Below, piece after piece: positions 31,443 through 44,547 of a stretch of 64,000 nt of DNA. Under the pieces are notes generated by a model. The model searched no databases and was not told the DNA's origin. It worked only from the letters and a program-made list of their open reading frames with translations. This DNA is from Calamus simplicifolius (taxonomy: Eukaryota; Streptophyta; Magnoliopsida; Arecales; Arecaceae). A program made the translations under genes and the position numbers. The stretch is taken from NCBI GenBank assembly GCA_900491605.1, contig UESW01001616.1, positions 152,151 through 216,150 of the forward strand. Reading direction: 5' to 3'. Within the stretch, counting starts at the first letter, position 1; every line of letters starts with the position of its first letter.

Positions 31443-34204
31443 CTGCATCAGAAAGAGTGAGTAAGAATATTGCTGAAAATTTTCTATTTGAGTTACAAAA
31501 TTTCTAAAATATATGGTTGTCACCGTACAAGATAATAATAATAATAATATATAGCAATGTATGCAATGCTGAATGTACACGAGTCAGGGATGATCATGCT
31601 GCAAATGAGAGTTTTATAACTATTTTATGTTCATGTTGGAGTAAAATATGCTATTAAAAGTATTGGATTCTCAAAACTCTGCATCATATGATATCAAATG
31701 CTAACAAATCCCTTTAGGAGCAGCAAAATTGAACACGATGTATTTTAATTGGTCTTGAGTGAATTCATATCATATATATATCAATATAATTATAACATCG
31801 AATAATCCATGCATGTTGTATTGCGGGTTGATCCGTTAATTCAAAATTGATTCGTTTAGGAACCATTTATTTGATGACATATTAAATGGATCATGTTAAG
31901 TGTACTAATATTCCTGTAAATAAATCGTATCGGGTCAAATTTAATATGATTTATTTATTAAATAAATTATATATGTCATATCATGTTATTTATGTAACAA
32001 TTATATCATATTCATGTTTTAACTTTTATATAATTAATTATGTTATATCCATATCATATATGTCTTATTCATATTGACATATGTATATACATAATTATAT
32101 GTTTATTTTGATAGAGAGAGAACATCTATGCTTCGATCACAAATTATAACAGCACTAATCCACCATCAAAATAGTCATTCCTTGTGTTATGTGATAAGTC
32201 TATTTATTATTCTAATTTAATCATTAAAATAAATATTAATTACTTTAGATTTATTAAGAATTGATACTTTTCATGGATTTTGAAGAAAAGGAGCGTAAAT
32301 GGAAAGAGCTCAATTTTTGAGTCCAATGGTGCAGATGGCACTCAAATCGAGACTCTATTTGTCTAAAAAATAAGAAAGAGATGATTTTGCATGATTTCGA
32401 TACAAGCTAAGGGTTGTGATATAGAATAGATGGGTAAGAGTTTTCTCGCGATATTTGATCGATATTGAGCCCGATTACTCCAACTTTGACCGGAAGAAAA
32501 CCCTAAACAAACTATATAAAAGAAGGACCTAGGCAGTAATTGGCGAAGGGAAGTTTTTCTACAAAGTTTTTTTTTTTTATTTAGATCATTGTATTTAGGC
32601 CTGGAAGAGAAAAATTATGAAGGAAATGCTGGCGGCAGTAATGCGTGGCTAGATTCTTTCAATTTGGATGATGATGAAGCATGTAGCCTAGTTCTATCTT
32701 TCTTTTTGTTCTTAATTTCTATGCAATAAAAATCATGCTCTTCTTTTATATACCTTTTGAGTTATTTTTTTGATCGAAGTTTTAATTTGGCATACACGCC
32801 TATATCCTCTATCGACATGCCGTGATCTCAGGATATGGTGCGTGTATAGGAAGATAGATTGTAGTATGGTAGTTTAGACCTCTAACTTTGTAAATAATTA
32901 GATAGTTTATACTTTAAGCAGACGTATCGTGATCCTAATACGACAAGAGATAACTTATTCTAACCTTAAATTTAAAAAATTATTGCTATTGCAGCATAAA
33001 TAAAAGAAGATAAAACCTGTTTGCATGATGAATTCAGATTCCTGGGTTACTTCTTCTACTATTTTAATTTTGTTAATTAATTAGTTATTATCTATTAATA
33101 ATTGCTACATAATATAATTATCTACAAATAATTTTTTTTATGAAATAATTGACTTGATCCCTGAGGATATAATCCCGATTCACCATTAGCTATAATAGTG
33201 AGTAGATTTTATTTTTGATTGCCAATGACATCGATCATTATGCTTATTGGTAATGGTATTGGCAAGGCCATTTTAACAAGATCATGTAAGCCTTGTCCTT
33301 AATTCTGTGGTGCAAACTCTAAGTGGACTCAACTTGGCTTATTCATTGTAGTTACAACAATGGGGACAACCTGCCCAATCTAACCCCCTAATAATTCAGA
33401 ATTTGGGTGGAAGACCTTGGAGGTAGGTTCAAGTTAAAGTGATGGAGTTACCATTGTTTTTCTGGTCTTTATTGCCTTATTTTAGAATTTCAAACGCTTA
33501 AGTTTTTTTTTTTTTAATCTCTTGTTTGTAAAGAAAAAAATTGATTTCTATCTTCCCAAACAAATATTCTATTGCATTAGCCAAAACAATTATCTTAGAT
33601 TGCCAATCGGTTCTTATTTGTTTATTGTTTTCTAGTTTCAACCATTTTAAACTAACTTGAATTATGTTTGTTAGGCTTTCACAAAATTTGGACTCCATTA
33701 ACTAATTTTAATTTGCATTTTAACATTTTTTGTCTCATTATTTGGATCAATAAGTCAATAATGGTAACAAAATGACAGGTTCCACAATTTCCAATCAAAC
33801 CTTGAGTTCTCACTAAATGTTAAATTTAGTTGTGATCTGATAATCACATGCAACTTTTAACAGATACATATTTCTCAAAAAAAGTGCATAAATATATCAA
33901 ACCATTATATATATATATATATACACTATTGATGTATTTTATATTTTGCATTCCTATAACCCATTAGTATATGATGTTTTCAAATCCACCCAAGAGAAAC
34001 ATCTAGATTAAGAACCTAGCTAGATCACACAATCTGCTCTTAACCACAAATAAAGCATAATTTAAACCAACAAGAGTCATCTAAGAAGTCACTGACTAAA
34101 AGTTCCATACCATACAATCCATTTCAACCACATTATTGACAATCTACAAATCTTTATTTGATATCTGACCTCATATGGACTTCACATTCCGAGCAAACTT
34201 TGTT
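31443..34204. other. AT-rich intergenic DNA; one LTR-like transcript region at ~32.3-32.8 kb
   Basis: Mostly featureless. Around 32285-32760 there is a promoter-like ACTATATAAAAGAAGG (near 32510) followed about 200 bp on by CAATAAAAATC, giving a TATA-to-polyA order like a solo LTR or small transcription unit. I could not find paired ends, TSDs or coding sequence. A (TA)n run lies at 33906-33921. Confidence 0.3.
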
Positions 34205-37200
34205 TCACTTTTTGCTACCATAGGCAGCCAAATCTGCTGCAGCCTTCGCAGCTTTTTTGAGAGCATCAGAAACAAACAGAGCTCCAGCAGAGAAGTAGCT
34301 GCTGCTGACAATAGTGTTTGTAACACTGGCAGCTGTTTTCCCAGTAGCAGAGACGACTGTCTTGGTGGTCTGTGATACGTGATACTTCTCATCCACTGAT
34401 CTAACAGCATCGACACCAGCATTAATCCTGTCTGTCAGTCCAACTCTCTTGCTCAGTTCAGCAACCTTGGCTGCAGCAGTGGCTGAGACTTGATAGGATT
34501 CATCCAAATCTTTGGCTTTGATCAAGGCATCTTTGCTTAGTGTATATCCCTTTGCCAGCATGGTCTTGACCACATCTTGTGCAATTGTCAGGGCCTCCCT
34601 TGGACTTGTGGTGAAATGGTCGGCATGCACAACCTGTTCAGGTTAGCAGCAGAATATGTCAGAAAATTGTTGTAGTAATTTGATAACTGTGCGATGAAAT
34701 CAAGTTCCTCCAGGAGTCACAGAAGCGTTAAAAAGATAAGCTTAGGCACTGTAAGCATGCAACATAAATTCCGTCCAAATAAGAGAAGCCTTGAGATGTC
34801 ATCTTGTGCTGCAAAAACTATTCATCCCTAAAACACAAGCATCTGTTATATGACTATAACTAACAAGACCAAGTAACAATGATGCAAAAGAAACACAATA
34901 CATAGTGCTAAAAGAGAAACTACAGCAGAATGCACAAGAACACAGAGCATTCACAATCTGATTTAATAGAAGAGCCAACAATATTCTAACAATTATTAAC
35001 CTTTTCAAAATGAATAGAACATTTTCTTTCTTAAAGAAATATGTGATAAAATTATTTCCCAAAGGAAATAAGAGGTGCATTAATTTGACAAAGAATATAA
35101 CAAAGGGTTCCTTATATAACCAAGGTAAAGCTAATATAGCAATCTCCACAAATTGGAGTTACTTGCTATTTCTAGACATTCTAGCATTGTCACTCAAAAT
35201 TGGGATTGAGATAAATTGTAAAGGCGCTTACATGAAAAGGCAGATCAAAAAGGGTGTTCACACCTCTATAGTTCAATTTCTGAAAGAAAGACCATGCAAG
35301 CCTTTGTTCTTCTTTAGCTTTACCATTGAAGATAAACAGCCTCTGTGACAATAACAATTGATGATGTAATTATCTCCGTCGCATTAAGGAAATGATGATT
35401 ATTTGTCTCCTCAACTATCTTGTAACATGGATGAGGAATCTACTGACCATCTCTTCTTTGACTCTCCAGTTACCAGTCCATTGTAGGAGTTCATTTAGAA
35501 TATCCATTCCGACAAGTGTAGCTTTTGGTAGGACTAAAGGTTAGGATAGGAGCTGAGCTGATAGTGCTCTTCAAACTCTGGGTTCTAAGATCTCCCCTCC
35601 TTAGCCTTGCTTAACAGGATGTCAGGTTTTACTTGTTCCCTTTCATATCCATGATTAGACTGTTGCCTAATCTTTCTCTCTCTCATACACTCATAAAAAA
35701 AAAAGAAATAAGAAAAAAAATTGTCTGAAGCGCATCACCAGATAGCATCTTAAAGATGATGATGACTACAAGGACACATGTACAATTAAAATGAAAATTG
35801 AGGGACACTTTAGGAAGCAGCAACCATATCAAAGGATCACTTGGAGGAGGATCAGTGCAAGAAGGGCAAAAATTGTCAGAATTGAAGCTTGATTGGGGTG
35901 TTGTGCACAAGACAAAAGTCATAAAACTGTCATAGAGTTTGATCTGCTGATCAAAATTGCTATTATTGCCACATTCCAGAATGTCATTTCGATTCTATAG
36001 TTTCAAGCGTCAATGGAAGCCCAAAAATGGAAAATACCATTTTAAGAAATTTGTTCTCTTGATTTCGTTGGCCAAACAAAATCTGAATTGACTTATAATT
36101 TCACAGGCATGTTCCACACAAATTTCATTTTATTATTTTTGCAAGTTTTAAGCTGATTCAGGATTTTCCTATTTTGGTAAAATTTTAAAGGATTTTTGTC
36201 TGTATAAGGTTGCCTATGATTGTAGACAAAGTAGACTTGAATTTGATAAATAAATAAATATTATCTCCATATAGTAGTTTCTTCCAACTCTCCATTTCAA
36301 CCTTGTGGTTTTACTTCTCTCTCGGCAGAGTCTCTTTGGGCTGCTTCACTTTTCCAATAAGAACCAGGATTGACATCAGGATAAATAATCACAGAGTTAC
36401 TACCAGATGACTAAGACTTAGTATTGAATTTAATCCTCTAGTAAAACATTGTACTCAAGTTCAGGCTAGTTCATGTTTTGAAATGTCAAAGAACTAAAAT
36501 AACAAGATCTAAGATGCATACGTACCGTGCACACAGTACCATCTTCAAGCTTCCAGTAAGGCCCCTGCCAGATATCACTAGCTTCATCATGGTGTTGTCC
36601 CCAGGGTGAAATGCAAACACGTTGATCTACAATAGTAGCTCCCTAAGAAAATAAAAAATAAATAGTTTCCATCTTACGCAACAGAATAATCAATGATTTT
36701 GCCGATAATGCAACCGATGATTATAAAGTTCATTTAACCAAATGAATGATTAACAGATTAACCAGAAACGACTGTTCAGTGTTGGGGAGGACACAATCAC
36801 AACATTGGCGTAGAGAAACATGGAGAATTTGCCAAAAGTTTGGAAGAATACAAAAAATTTAAAACTACAAATAATAAAAATATAGAAATAGTTGATATAT
36901 CTATAAAGCAACACCTGCAAAATCAAACATGGAGAGATGACATCAACGAACAATAGCAATAACACTACTGTTGAAAATAGATTGTAAATAACAGATTGAG
37001 TAATCAACCAGTATTTCAAAGACTCATGTACCATTTGCAAATGACTAATCAAATTAAATGATCATCTAAAATGGATAATGTAATTATTCAGCAACAGTTA
37101 GGGAAGCATGCAACCAATGAAACCGAATTAAAATCTTCCATAGTTCAGAGAAGATTGGAACTGTAGCTGAGGTTCAAGGACCAACAGCAACATCTGAGCT

Positions 37201-38229
37201 AATGGTGGTGATCAAATAATATTTACAGTTGTCGGATCAAAGAAGAATCAGGCAAGGAAACCAGGAGTTTAAAACCTCACTTAAAATGAAGTAAGAGCAC
37301 AGTGTGATAATGTCATGTAAAAGACATCGGCGCCAAGTCATGCATAGAGTTTTACATAATGGTTGTCTGCCACAATTAATCAAGAGTCAAATGGATCATT
37401 AGTCATGAGATTGATTGATGATGAAGCTATTCTTTTGAGCAAAGATTACGGTGCTTCTACCATCCAATAGAACACCGCAGAAACAGTGGAAAAACAAACA
37501 GGGCAAAAAGGGCCAGTGGAAAATGAACTAAATATAAAGTGGTTACATCACAAAAACAAGATTCCTGTATAGTTGGTGTTAGAAGAACTTACACTGAGCA
37601 ATACAGCAGTTTCCAAGGAATAAGGTTCCTTGAATGTTACATAAGCTGTGGAAGCATAATCTCCAGACCTGTTTATAGATGCAGCAGATCAGAAACAACT
37701 TCAAATATGTCTCCATAAAGCTATTTAATGCTTCTAAGCAATGAAAATAGACCTTGTAATAGGTGACCCCTAGAAAAAAGTGAAACAGTTAGAAGCACTA
37801 CTAAAATTTTTCTCAACAAAGAAAAGCATCACTTAAAATAATATAAATATAGCTTATATAAATTACATTTTAGGGAGACATGGAATAACTACAACATGTC
37901 AGCATATAATAAGCAGCTCGCCTACATGAGTAAGACATGCATTTTAAACATTCTTGAACAAATTATAAAGATAGGCCTAAAATTTTCTTCTTTCGACTTG
38001 AAGTCTGCTTCCATTAAAAACAAATTTTATCAAACAAAAAATCATGAAAAATGACTAACGAGCAGGTATCTTATGTGAAGAATACTCTAAATATTAACGA
38101 ATTCAGATTGCATTATCACCTGATGATCTCAATGTGTTCAATTGCCCCAGAAAATGAAAAGAAATCATAAAGATCTGCTTCGGTTGTACTAGGGGACAGA
38201 TTAGTAACTTCCACAGTATACCCACTCAT
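34205..38229 (-). CDS. RRM protein, BPA1-like (binding partner of ACD11), 4 coding exons
   Basis: Coding exons on the minus strand: 38229-38120, 37668-37593, 36642-36526 and 34633-34205 (110+76+117+429 nt = 243 codons plus TGA). All introns are GT-AG (donors GTGATA, GTAAGT, GTACGT; acceptors AACAG, CTTAG, AACAG). The N-terminus is an RNA-recognition-motif domain (residues 1 to about 75): MSGYTVEVTNLSPSTTEADL with RNP2 VEVTNL, and RNP1-like GDYASTAYVTF. GATIVDQRVCISPWGQ follows. The C-terminal half is Ala-rich and helical (EALTIAQDVVKTMLAKGY, VGLTDRINAGVDAVRSVDEKYHVS), ending in YGSKK. In Arabidopsis this family binds the sphingolipid-transfer protein ACD11 and restrains cell death and ROS defence; transfer of that role is by homology. 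The frame is intact across all junctions, so this is the best candidate for a working gene in the window. Confidence 0.88.
35395..35480 (+). mobile_element. Possible LINE zf-RVT remnant in last intron
   Basis: One frame reads CNMDEESTDHLFFDSPVTSP, which resembles the zinc-binding end of plant LINE reverse transcriptases (CxxC..E..DHLFFxCP). It is short, has a stop soon after, and sits in the intron between the third and fourth coding exons of the BPA1-like gene. Confidence 0.35.
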
Positions 38230-39361
38230 ACTTGTGATCCTGCAACTCATTAACCACATATAATTTGAAATCTTTTACCAACTAAGATACCAAAAATGAA
38301 ACAAAAGAAAAGAATCATGTTTCATGAAATGAAATGCTAATCAGAAAAACAGTAATTAATATGTGGAAAAAAGAATTGTTAGTAGATCAGAACCTTGAGC
38401 CATTTAGATTTAGATAATAGAAGGTCACAATGAAACAGGAAAAAACTGCTATTGAAGAATCAGGCAGAATAGATGGGGTAAAAATCAGAAAATTTGTTAA
38501 TTGCAAGAAAGAAAAACATTGACAAATATCTTATAAATTTCACAAAACCGCCTCTTTAATTCCTCTTGAATAGAGTGAAAAATAATTTGCATGTTCATCA
38601 CCTGACACAAATATTATATCATATCAATTCAATTGTTATTATTTTTGGCATTACCAATATAAACAGACTCTACCATATATTCGGAGGGTCCCACATAATA
38701 TCAGTCTGTACTGTTGTCAACAACTTGATTGACAAAGATGTCACTTATAAACCCTAATAATCTACACAGCACACATAGCAAAGAACCCTATTATCACACA
38801 ATGCAGAAGGCATATCAATAGGAAAGCAAATAATTCCTCAATAGCCAAAAGAAAGAAATTTATCTTGCAATTTCTTTTCTTTTTTTTTTTTTAATCATAG
38901 AACATATGTTCAAAAAGATCCTGAGCAATCAATAATCACTCACTTTAATATATGCTTTTTTTTTTTTTTTCCAGAAGGAAAACGGAGGAAGTGAGATCTT
39001 TGGAAGAAACCAATAGCATTCGAGTGAGACTCCATTGGCACTTCATGAAATCCACTGTTAGACTTCATATGTTTATGGAGAACTAGAGAAGATAAGCGGA
39101 ACCATCAAGAAAGAACGAAATTTTGTTGACATCTAAGGAGATAGATAAGCATGTATCAGGATCTTACCCCGTTCAGAAACCAATGATTGGAGAAATCCAG
39201 TATCAGAATTTTCTTCTAAAACAAACCCATTAAACAAACAGCAGCAGAATCGTAGGGTTTGGAAAGGGCGCTTGATACGAAGATAGCTTACCTCAGTCGG
39301 TTGGGTCTCAGAGGTGCTGAGAAGAGAGAGGGTTCACCTCCGGTAACCGCCGCTGGTCTCC
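38230..39361 (-). other. 5' UTR and first intron of the BPA1-like gene
   Basis: The first coding exon extends in 5' UTR to an acceptor GTTGCAG (exon edge 38239). A non-coding first exon is likely at 39292 to about 39361: the minus strand has GACCCAACCGACTGAG|GTAAGC at its donor, and CT-rich leader sequence before it. The intron (38240-39291) is AT-rich with poly-T runs and no other feature. Confidence 0.55.
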
Positions 39362-41209
39362 ATAACCCAGGAAATGCTTTCAATGCAAGAAAAGGATAAC
39401 AAAACCATCCTGCCGACTTTGTTCTAAAAAGTAATCTTAGGGATAAAACGAGAACCGTTACGATATCTCAACATCCCATGAATGGCTAGAAATAATAACG
39501 ATTGAAAGGGCCATGAAGTGCCCCATAGAACTGACAATAAGCTTAGGCCATTATCCAATGGATGTCATATAACAATTTTTTTTTTTTTTTTGATCATGAT
39601 CTTGTGATTACTGGCGTCAAAGCTAAATCTAGCGTGCATTATAGTTTTACCAGCCACGTAGATTTCTCGTTTAGTTATAAAGATTACACCGACACCCAAG
39701 CTATGGTCCCCCACCCTCAAGTGGGAGACAATCCAGGACAATATTAGATGGGGATGATCACCATGGTTTCCTTTCAGCTAATGAGGAGGTGCCACATGGC
39801 TTCATAAGCATGTGCCAGCCCTTCATCTAATAAGTGTTTGGACTATGCGTCAACGATGACTGGTGGCCCTCATTCAACTATTCAAGTACTGTTGATTCTC
39901 CCAATAAGATATGTCCTTAGGTCTAAGATTTAGTATTCTCACCATTTATCACTGTATGGAAATGAATTGGGTCATATTTCTTTCGGTGCATCTAGTTTAA
40001 TGGAGACATATCAACTACTTTTTAATCACATGTGGGGTGCTAATTTAAAATCCATGCATTTTGATATTACCCCTTTTTTTTACTTTTGATTTTTGAAATT
40101 AACAGAAGGGTTTAGCTACATGCCCACTTTCTTTCAGATCTCATGTACTAACACTACGAAAATAATGGAACCTATCATCTGTTTAGCCATTCAAGTATCC
40201 ATATATTTGGAAGTCCTTAGATTAATTTTGTGGACCCTCAGATTATTTCATGAATCAAGAATTTTTTTATTTTATTTTGAAATTCACAACAGAGATGCCA
40301 CCTTTTTTGTTCTCATCGGCTCCATTGAAAAATCAAAAAGAGATAGGTTCTGTTGCTGCTGATTCTCGTTCTCTAATCTGGGGGCGGTGCGCATCAGAAT
40401 TTGAGCAACATTCTTCCATCCTGATAAACCTGCAAAATAGTCATCACACAGAAATCACAGAGGATGGTCCCTGCGAAAGACCTTTGACGCTCAAGTCAGT
40501 AAGAATCTTCAGCAAGCAGGTGAAAGGAGAAAGTTGTTGCAGAAGAAGCAATGACATCTACTTAGAGTTTCTAGGCTTAGACTTATCCTCTGAGAGCTTA
40601 CCTGGGAGGTCTTGGGACTTGGTTTTTGTGCGCTGCCAATAAGGTAAGCCGTTACCTGATTTTTTGGACGCGTTTTAGGGCATTGGCATCCGATAAGGCC
40701 GTCATCCCGTCAGTTAAGGTTTTTGGTGGTTAATAGCCTTATCATAATCTAGATTTCGTTGATCATGGATGAAGTGCCGTATTTAGCTTCGTTACTGTTT
40801 TGGGAGGCTTACTTGGGATCTTAGTGATCAAGGTGGTTTGTTTTCTAGGATATCAGCATGATTCTAAGGTAATGGTGGCGCTTTCATTTGAGAGGATAAG
40901 GTTGGCCTGCCGAGGTTTGGAGATAGATCGGTCATGCTGAGGTTCGAGACAGCTCGATCCTGTCGAGGTATAAGATTGCAGTCAATGCAGCTTGTCCTTT
41001 TCTAATTGTGGTAGTTAGTGGGTTAGAACTCAGAAGTAGGTCTTGCCGACTGCCACGTCTACTAACCGATGTGGTGACGATTTTATCCTGCATCACGTGC
41101 CCCTCACTCCATAGTCTGAAGCCTAGGTTCGAGCATAGGGAGTAGAGTCCACGTGGTCCAACCTCATTGGTGGGGTTCAAACCTGCAGAGCGTTATGATG
41201 GCCTAATTA
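39362..41209. other. Upstream DNA of the BPA1-like gene and possible 5' part of a decayed element
   Basis: 39362-40250 is intergenic, with a poly-T run at 39577-39592. From about 40,380 the sequence becomes richer in GC and contains a 130-codon plus-strand frame (40250-40642) of unknown nature and GGTAAGCCGTTACC/GGTTAGAACTC-like text. It leads into the decayed transposon ORF at 41.2 kb and may be its 5' region. No LTR pair is visible. Confidence 0.35.
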
Positions 41210-42534
41210 ATGCCAAGGCATCATTCCATCATTTCTGCTTGCTGGACGAGAGCCTTTTCGATTTTCATGCGCAGGCGATTAGTGGAATGGCGTATGGCAA
41301 CCAATTTAAGGGCAGCGACCCTTAGGGTTTTGCGTCGTTCTTTTGCTGAGGCAATTTTAAAAGGAGGTGACCGGTGTCTTCTCCAGTTACACCTTCTCAA
41401 GACTTTGAATATTTTTCTCTCTCTTTCTCCTAAAACCAATTACCTTCTTGACGAAGGAAGCCATGGCCATTCACTTTTCGCTCGTGCTGAAGCCATTCTT
41501 GTCGAGGAGGTGGAGCACCCAACGTATTGCTTCAATCATCACTGTGGTGGATCTGGAGAGATTCGTCGAAAATATCGGATTTCCGATGAGTTCATCTTAC
41601 AAGTGTTGAATCTCGAGCAAGGGTGATAGGGCTGCCTGCACTTGGTGTCATGTTCTATGAGGAGTGCTTCAAGGCCGGCCTTTACCTTCCTCTCCATCCG
41701 ATCGTTGAGGGCATCATGAGATTCTACGAATTGCTCCTCATCAGTGGCACTAAGTAGTTGGAGGCATATCGTGGGCTTCGTCTTCCTCTACAGGATTGTG
41801 GGAGCAATTGCTACCGTGCCTCTATTCCAAGCATGCCACAATATTGTCTTCCCCCAAAGCTCTCCGTGGCCCTACATCGGCCCCTGGAAGTCTTTCAAGA
41901 GAATCGCTGGGCTTCCTCTTCTACAAGGGGTTGAAAGTCCCGATTTTTGCCATCCAATGGAGCGGGGAGTGTTGCTTCCCTCGATCATGGGGACACTACT
42001 CTGAGGAATTGAATAAAGGTCCAATTCTGTTGAAGCAGGAGTATAGGGACCTAAAAATTCTAAGGAATGGCCCTGCAATGCCGGTCGGGGCTATGCTAGT
42101 CGAGGGTGCCCTCGTCAATGTAGGGCTCAATATCATCAATCATCTAGGTGAGTCTTCATGTTCTGCTAGTGAGAATTCAAATATGTTTGACCATACCTAA
42201 CTGACCATTCGTTTGTTCCTCCTACAATGGTTGAGTCGGATTTTGGTGCTTGGATGAGATAGGAACTAAGGAAGGATGCTCGGAAGCATGATTTCGAGAA
42301 GGGGCATAAGGCCAAAAAGAGGCCTCACCCAGCTTCACTGAGCTCAAGCAAGAAGAAGATGAAGCTCAGCCAGCAATCTCCTTCGCCGGTGAGAGAAGTG
42401 GAGGAGATATCGATGATGAGAGTTGAAAACGTTCTGACTCCGGGAGAGAGGGAGTTGATGGAAGAAGTTGTTGGGGCTCCAAGCTAGAAGGGGAAGGAGC
42501 CTTTGGAGGAGCCAGTGAAGGCACCAGTAGTTGG
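41210..42534 (+). pseudogene. Decayed 'putative gypsy-type transposon' ORF, 5' part
   Basis: Pieces in several frames follow the order of plant proteins annotated as putative gypsy-type transposon (Transposase_28/PF04195-like). First RRKYRISDEFILQVL; then, after a shift, VMFYEECFKAGLYLPLHPIV and GIMRFYELLL; then SSWRHIVGFVFLYRIVGA, with shifts and stops between. The match to the family is from memory of its FYEECFRAGLRFPLHPF and SWRILVGF signatures. A Lys/Pro-rich part (SSSKKKMKLSQQSPSPVREV) follows. Copia-2 interrupts it at 42534/42535, and the frame context resumes at 52685. Confidence 0.55.
42530..42534. repeat. Left TSD of Copia-2 (GTTGG)
   Basis: GTTGG precedes the LTR terminus TGTTGGCCC and recurs at 52685-52689. 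Confidence 0.92.
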
Positions 42535-43973
42535 TGTTGGCCCAGATGGCAATCCAAGAGGGGGGGGTGAATTGGGTTCCAAAAAAATTTAACCTTTTTA
42601 AAACTATTGACTTTGAAATAATTAAGTGCAGAATAGATTTCAATCACAAATGAAGAGATAGAGAAAGAGACAATTAAGGCACGACAAACACAATGATTTT
42701 ATAGTGGTTCGGTGTATCCAACACCTACGTCCACTCCCAAGTTCCACTTGAGTCCACACTATAATCAACTAGATTACAGCCGAGTTGTTTTACAAGATCA
42801 CAACACAAAACTTGTTGTTTTCCGGGTGCACAACGAACCCAGCTGGTTTTTCTCGGGCTCACCAGCATAAAACCCAAACTCAAGCTAATCTAGCTTGCCC
42901 CGAGGTATACTACCTCTACTAATTCAATCCCCCTGATTGAACTAGTAAAAACAAAAAAGAATAATGTTTATATTGACAAACAACTCCTCAAATGAGCAAA
43001 TATTCAAAGTAAATAAACAAGTTTAGAAAAGCCTGTTTGAAGTAGATTGGATTTGAGCTTTTCTTCTTTTCTTATTTTCCTCTTCTCTTTGGAGATGTTG
43101 AATCAGGCCTCAGCTTTGATTCTTCACATATGTTGCAGATGAGAAGTTGAAAAATCACACCAAAATAGAGCTTTTGAAAAACGTCCAATTTTTGAGTTGA
43201 ACGCCTTGGATTTCTCTTTGAGCTTTTTGGAGTGGAAGGATTTGAACTTGGATACTTTTTTCTTTGATTTCAGGCTCAAGACTTCTCGGATTTTTGATTT
43301 GTATTAGCTCCGATTTTTTTCGTCATTTTTTCAAACGAGCTTTCTCCCCCTTTTTATAGATTTCCTTTAATCCGTTTTTGGTGAGAAAACTAGCCGTTGG
43401 AATGTACCTGAAAAGTTTTTCCAAACAAAATATCCGTTAGAAGTTAGGTGAAAAGAAAATATTACCGTTTGAGCTGATCTGGCATTTTAAAAATCCGTTC
43501 CTGATAGGTTGGAGTCGGCTCCAAGTTGTTTATCCAAAAATAGAAAGTTCTGAGTTCGTCGAGGAGTCGGCTCCGAAAAAGTTAAGTGTCGGCTCGCCAT
43601 GGTCAGGTGTCGGCTCCAAAAGACTGTAAGTGTCGCTCCAAGGTAGTCAAAAATCATACGTTCTATCCCCGTGTCGGAGTCGGCTCCAGACACTGTAAGT
43701 TTCGACTCCGAAACTCTGGTGTCGGCTCCGGACCGTATCAAAAATCAGCAAGAAATTTGATTGGCCATGGGGTCGGCTCCAGGCTTTCTAGGTGTCGACT
43801 CCAGGTTCTGAATTTTGAAACTTACCTTTGGCACTTGATTCAAAATACGTTTCTAAATGCCTTTTGATTAAACAAATATTTTTAAGCCCTGAAACACTTG
43901 TTAAATTCATCAGTAACACAATAAATATACTCAATTCCTTTATTAATCATCAAAATCAATAATTGGGTCAACA
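42535..43973 (-). repeat. 3' LTR of Copia-2 (left copy)
   Basis: TGTTGGCCCAGATGGC at one end and GGGTCAACA at the other. Includes a cluster of GTGTCGGCTCC-type motifs at 43505-43805. It lacks one 21-bp stretch present in the right LTR (near 52210-52235), probably lost between two repeats of GGCTCCAA. Confidence 0.93.
43505..43805. repeat. GTGTCGRCTCC motif cluster in left LTR
   Basis: About nine spaced copies of GTCGGCTCC or GTCGACTCC, commonly preceded by GT and followed by A or G. The consensus GGAGTCGACTCC is a perfect palindrome. Spacing is irregular (about 15-45 bp), so this is not a simple tandem array. Confidence 0.8.
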
Positions 43974-43987
43974 ATCTCCCCTTTTTG
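43974..43987 (-). other. Polypurine tract of Copia-2
   Basis: Minus-strand AAAAAGGGGAGAT lies directly before the 3' LTR start TGTTGACCC. Two more tracts of the AGGGGGAGCT type lie near 44060-44095, as seen in sireviruses. Confidence 0.75.
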
Positions 43988-44547
43988 ATGATTATAAAAA
44001 CATTGAGTATATGCATAGGATTCTTAAATCAAAATTTCAAATATATGATCCTCACAGGTAAGCTCCCCCTGAATAAGATAGCTCCCCCTATGAAGTTCAA
44101 TTTAACAATTGTTCTTCCTTTTGTTTGATACTTGGAATTTAGTTATATCAATTTTACTTAAGCTTATTTAAATTAATGCATATCCAAAATGGCTTGATAT
44201 CAATCAAATACCGGTCAATGCTTAACTAATAATCAATGCATATACGACATAACTTTCTCCCCCTTTTTTGTAATCAACAAAAAGACTAAGAGAAGTTAAG
44301 TAAAATGTTAAAATTGATAGCTCAAAAGATAATTTCATTGCATTAAGAAGTCAAGTGTTACAAAATGAAACTGAACTTTGTCAATTATCAAACTATACAT
44401 CAAACAACACTTACATTAAGATTTCAAAATGAAACAACAACTTTTACATCAAGATTTCAAAATGAAACATCAAACAACAACTTTTACTTCATTACATGAA
44501 AATCATAGATTGGTTCTAATAATCCTTTGCAAATGATCTAAAATCTT

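Noticed and set aside
32285..33200. Solo LTR of a gypsy element
   Set aside because: TATA and polyA-like signals are present, but no TG...CA ends, TSD or second copy could be found, so it is mentioned only as low-confidence context.
34799..35348. ORFs of 112 and 116 codons on opposite strands
   Set aside because: They lie in the last intron of the BPA1-like gene, overlap each other and show no conserved motif.
38881..38969. Poly-T runs as tails of LINE insertions
   Set aside because: No LINE 3' UTR sequence or TSD lies next to them.
43505..43805. CRISPR-like or tandem array reading of the GTGTCGRCTCC motifs
   Set aside because: Units are only 9-12 bp, spacing is irregular, and the region is a plant retrotransposon LTR.
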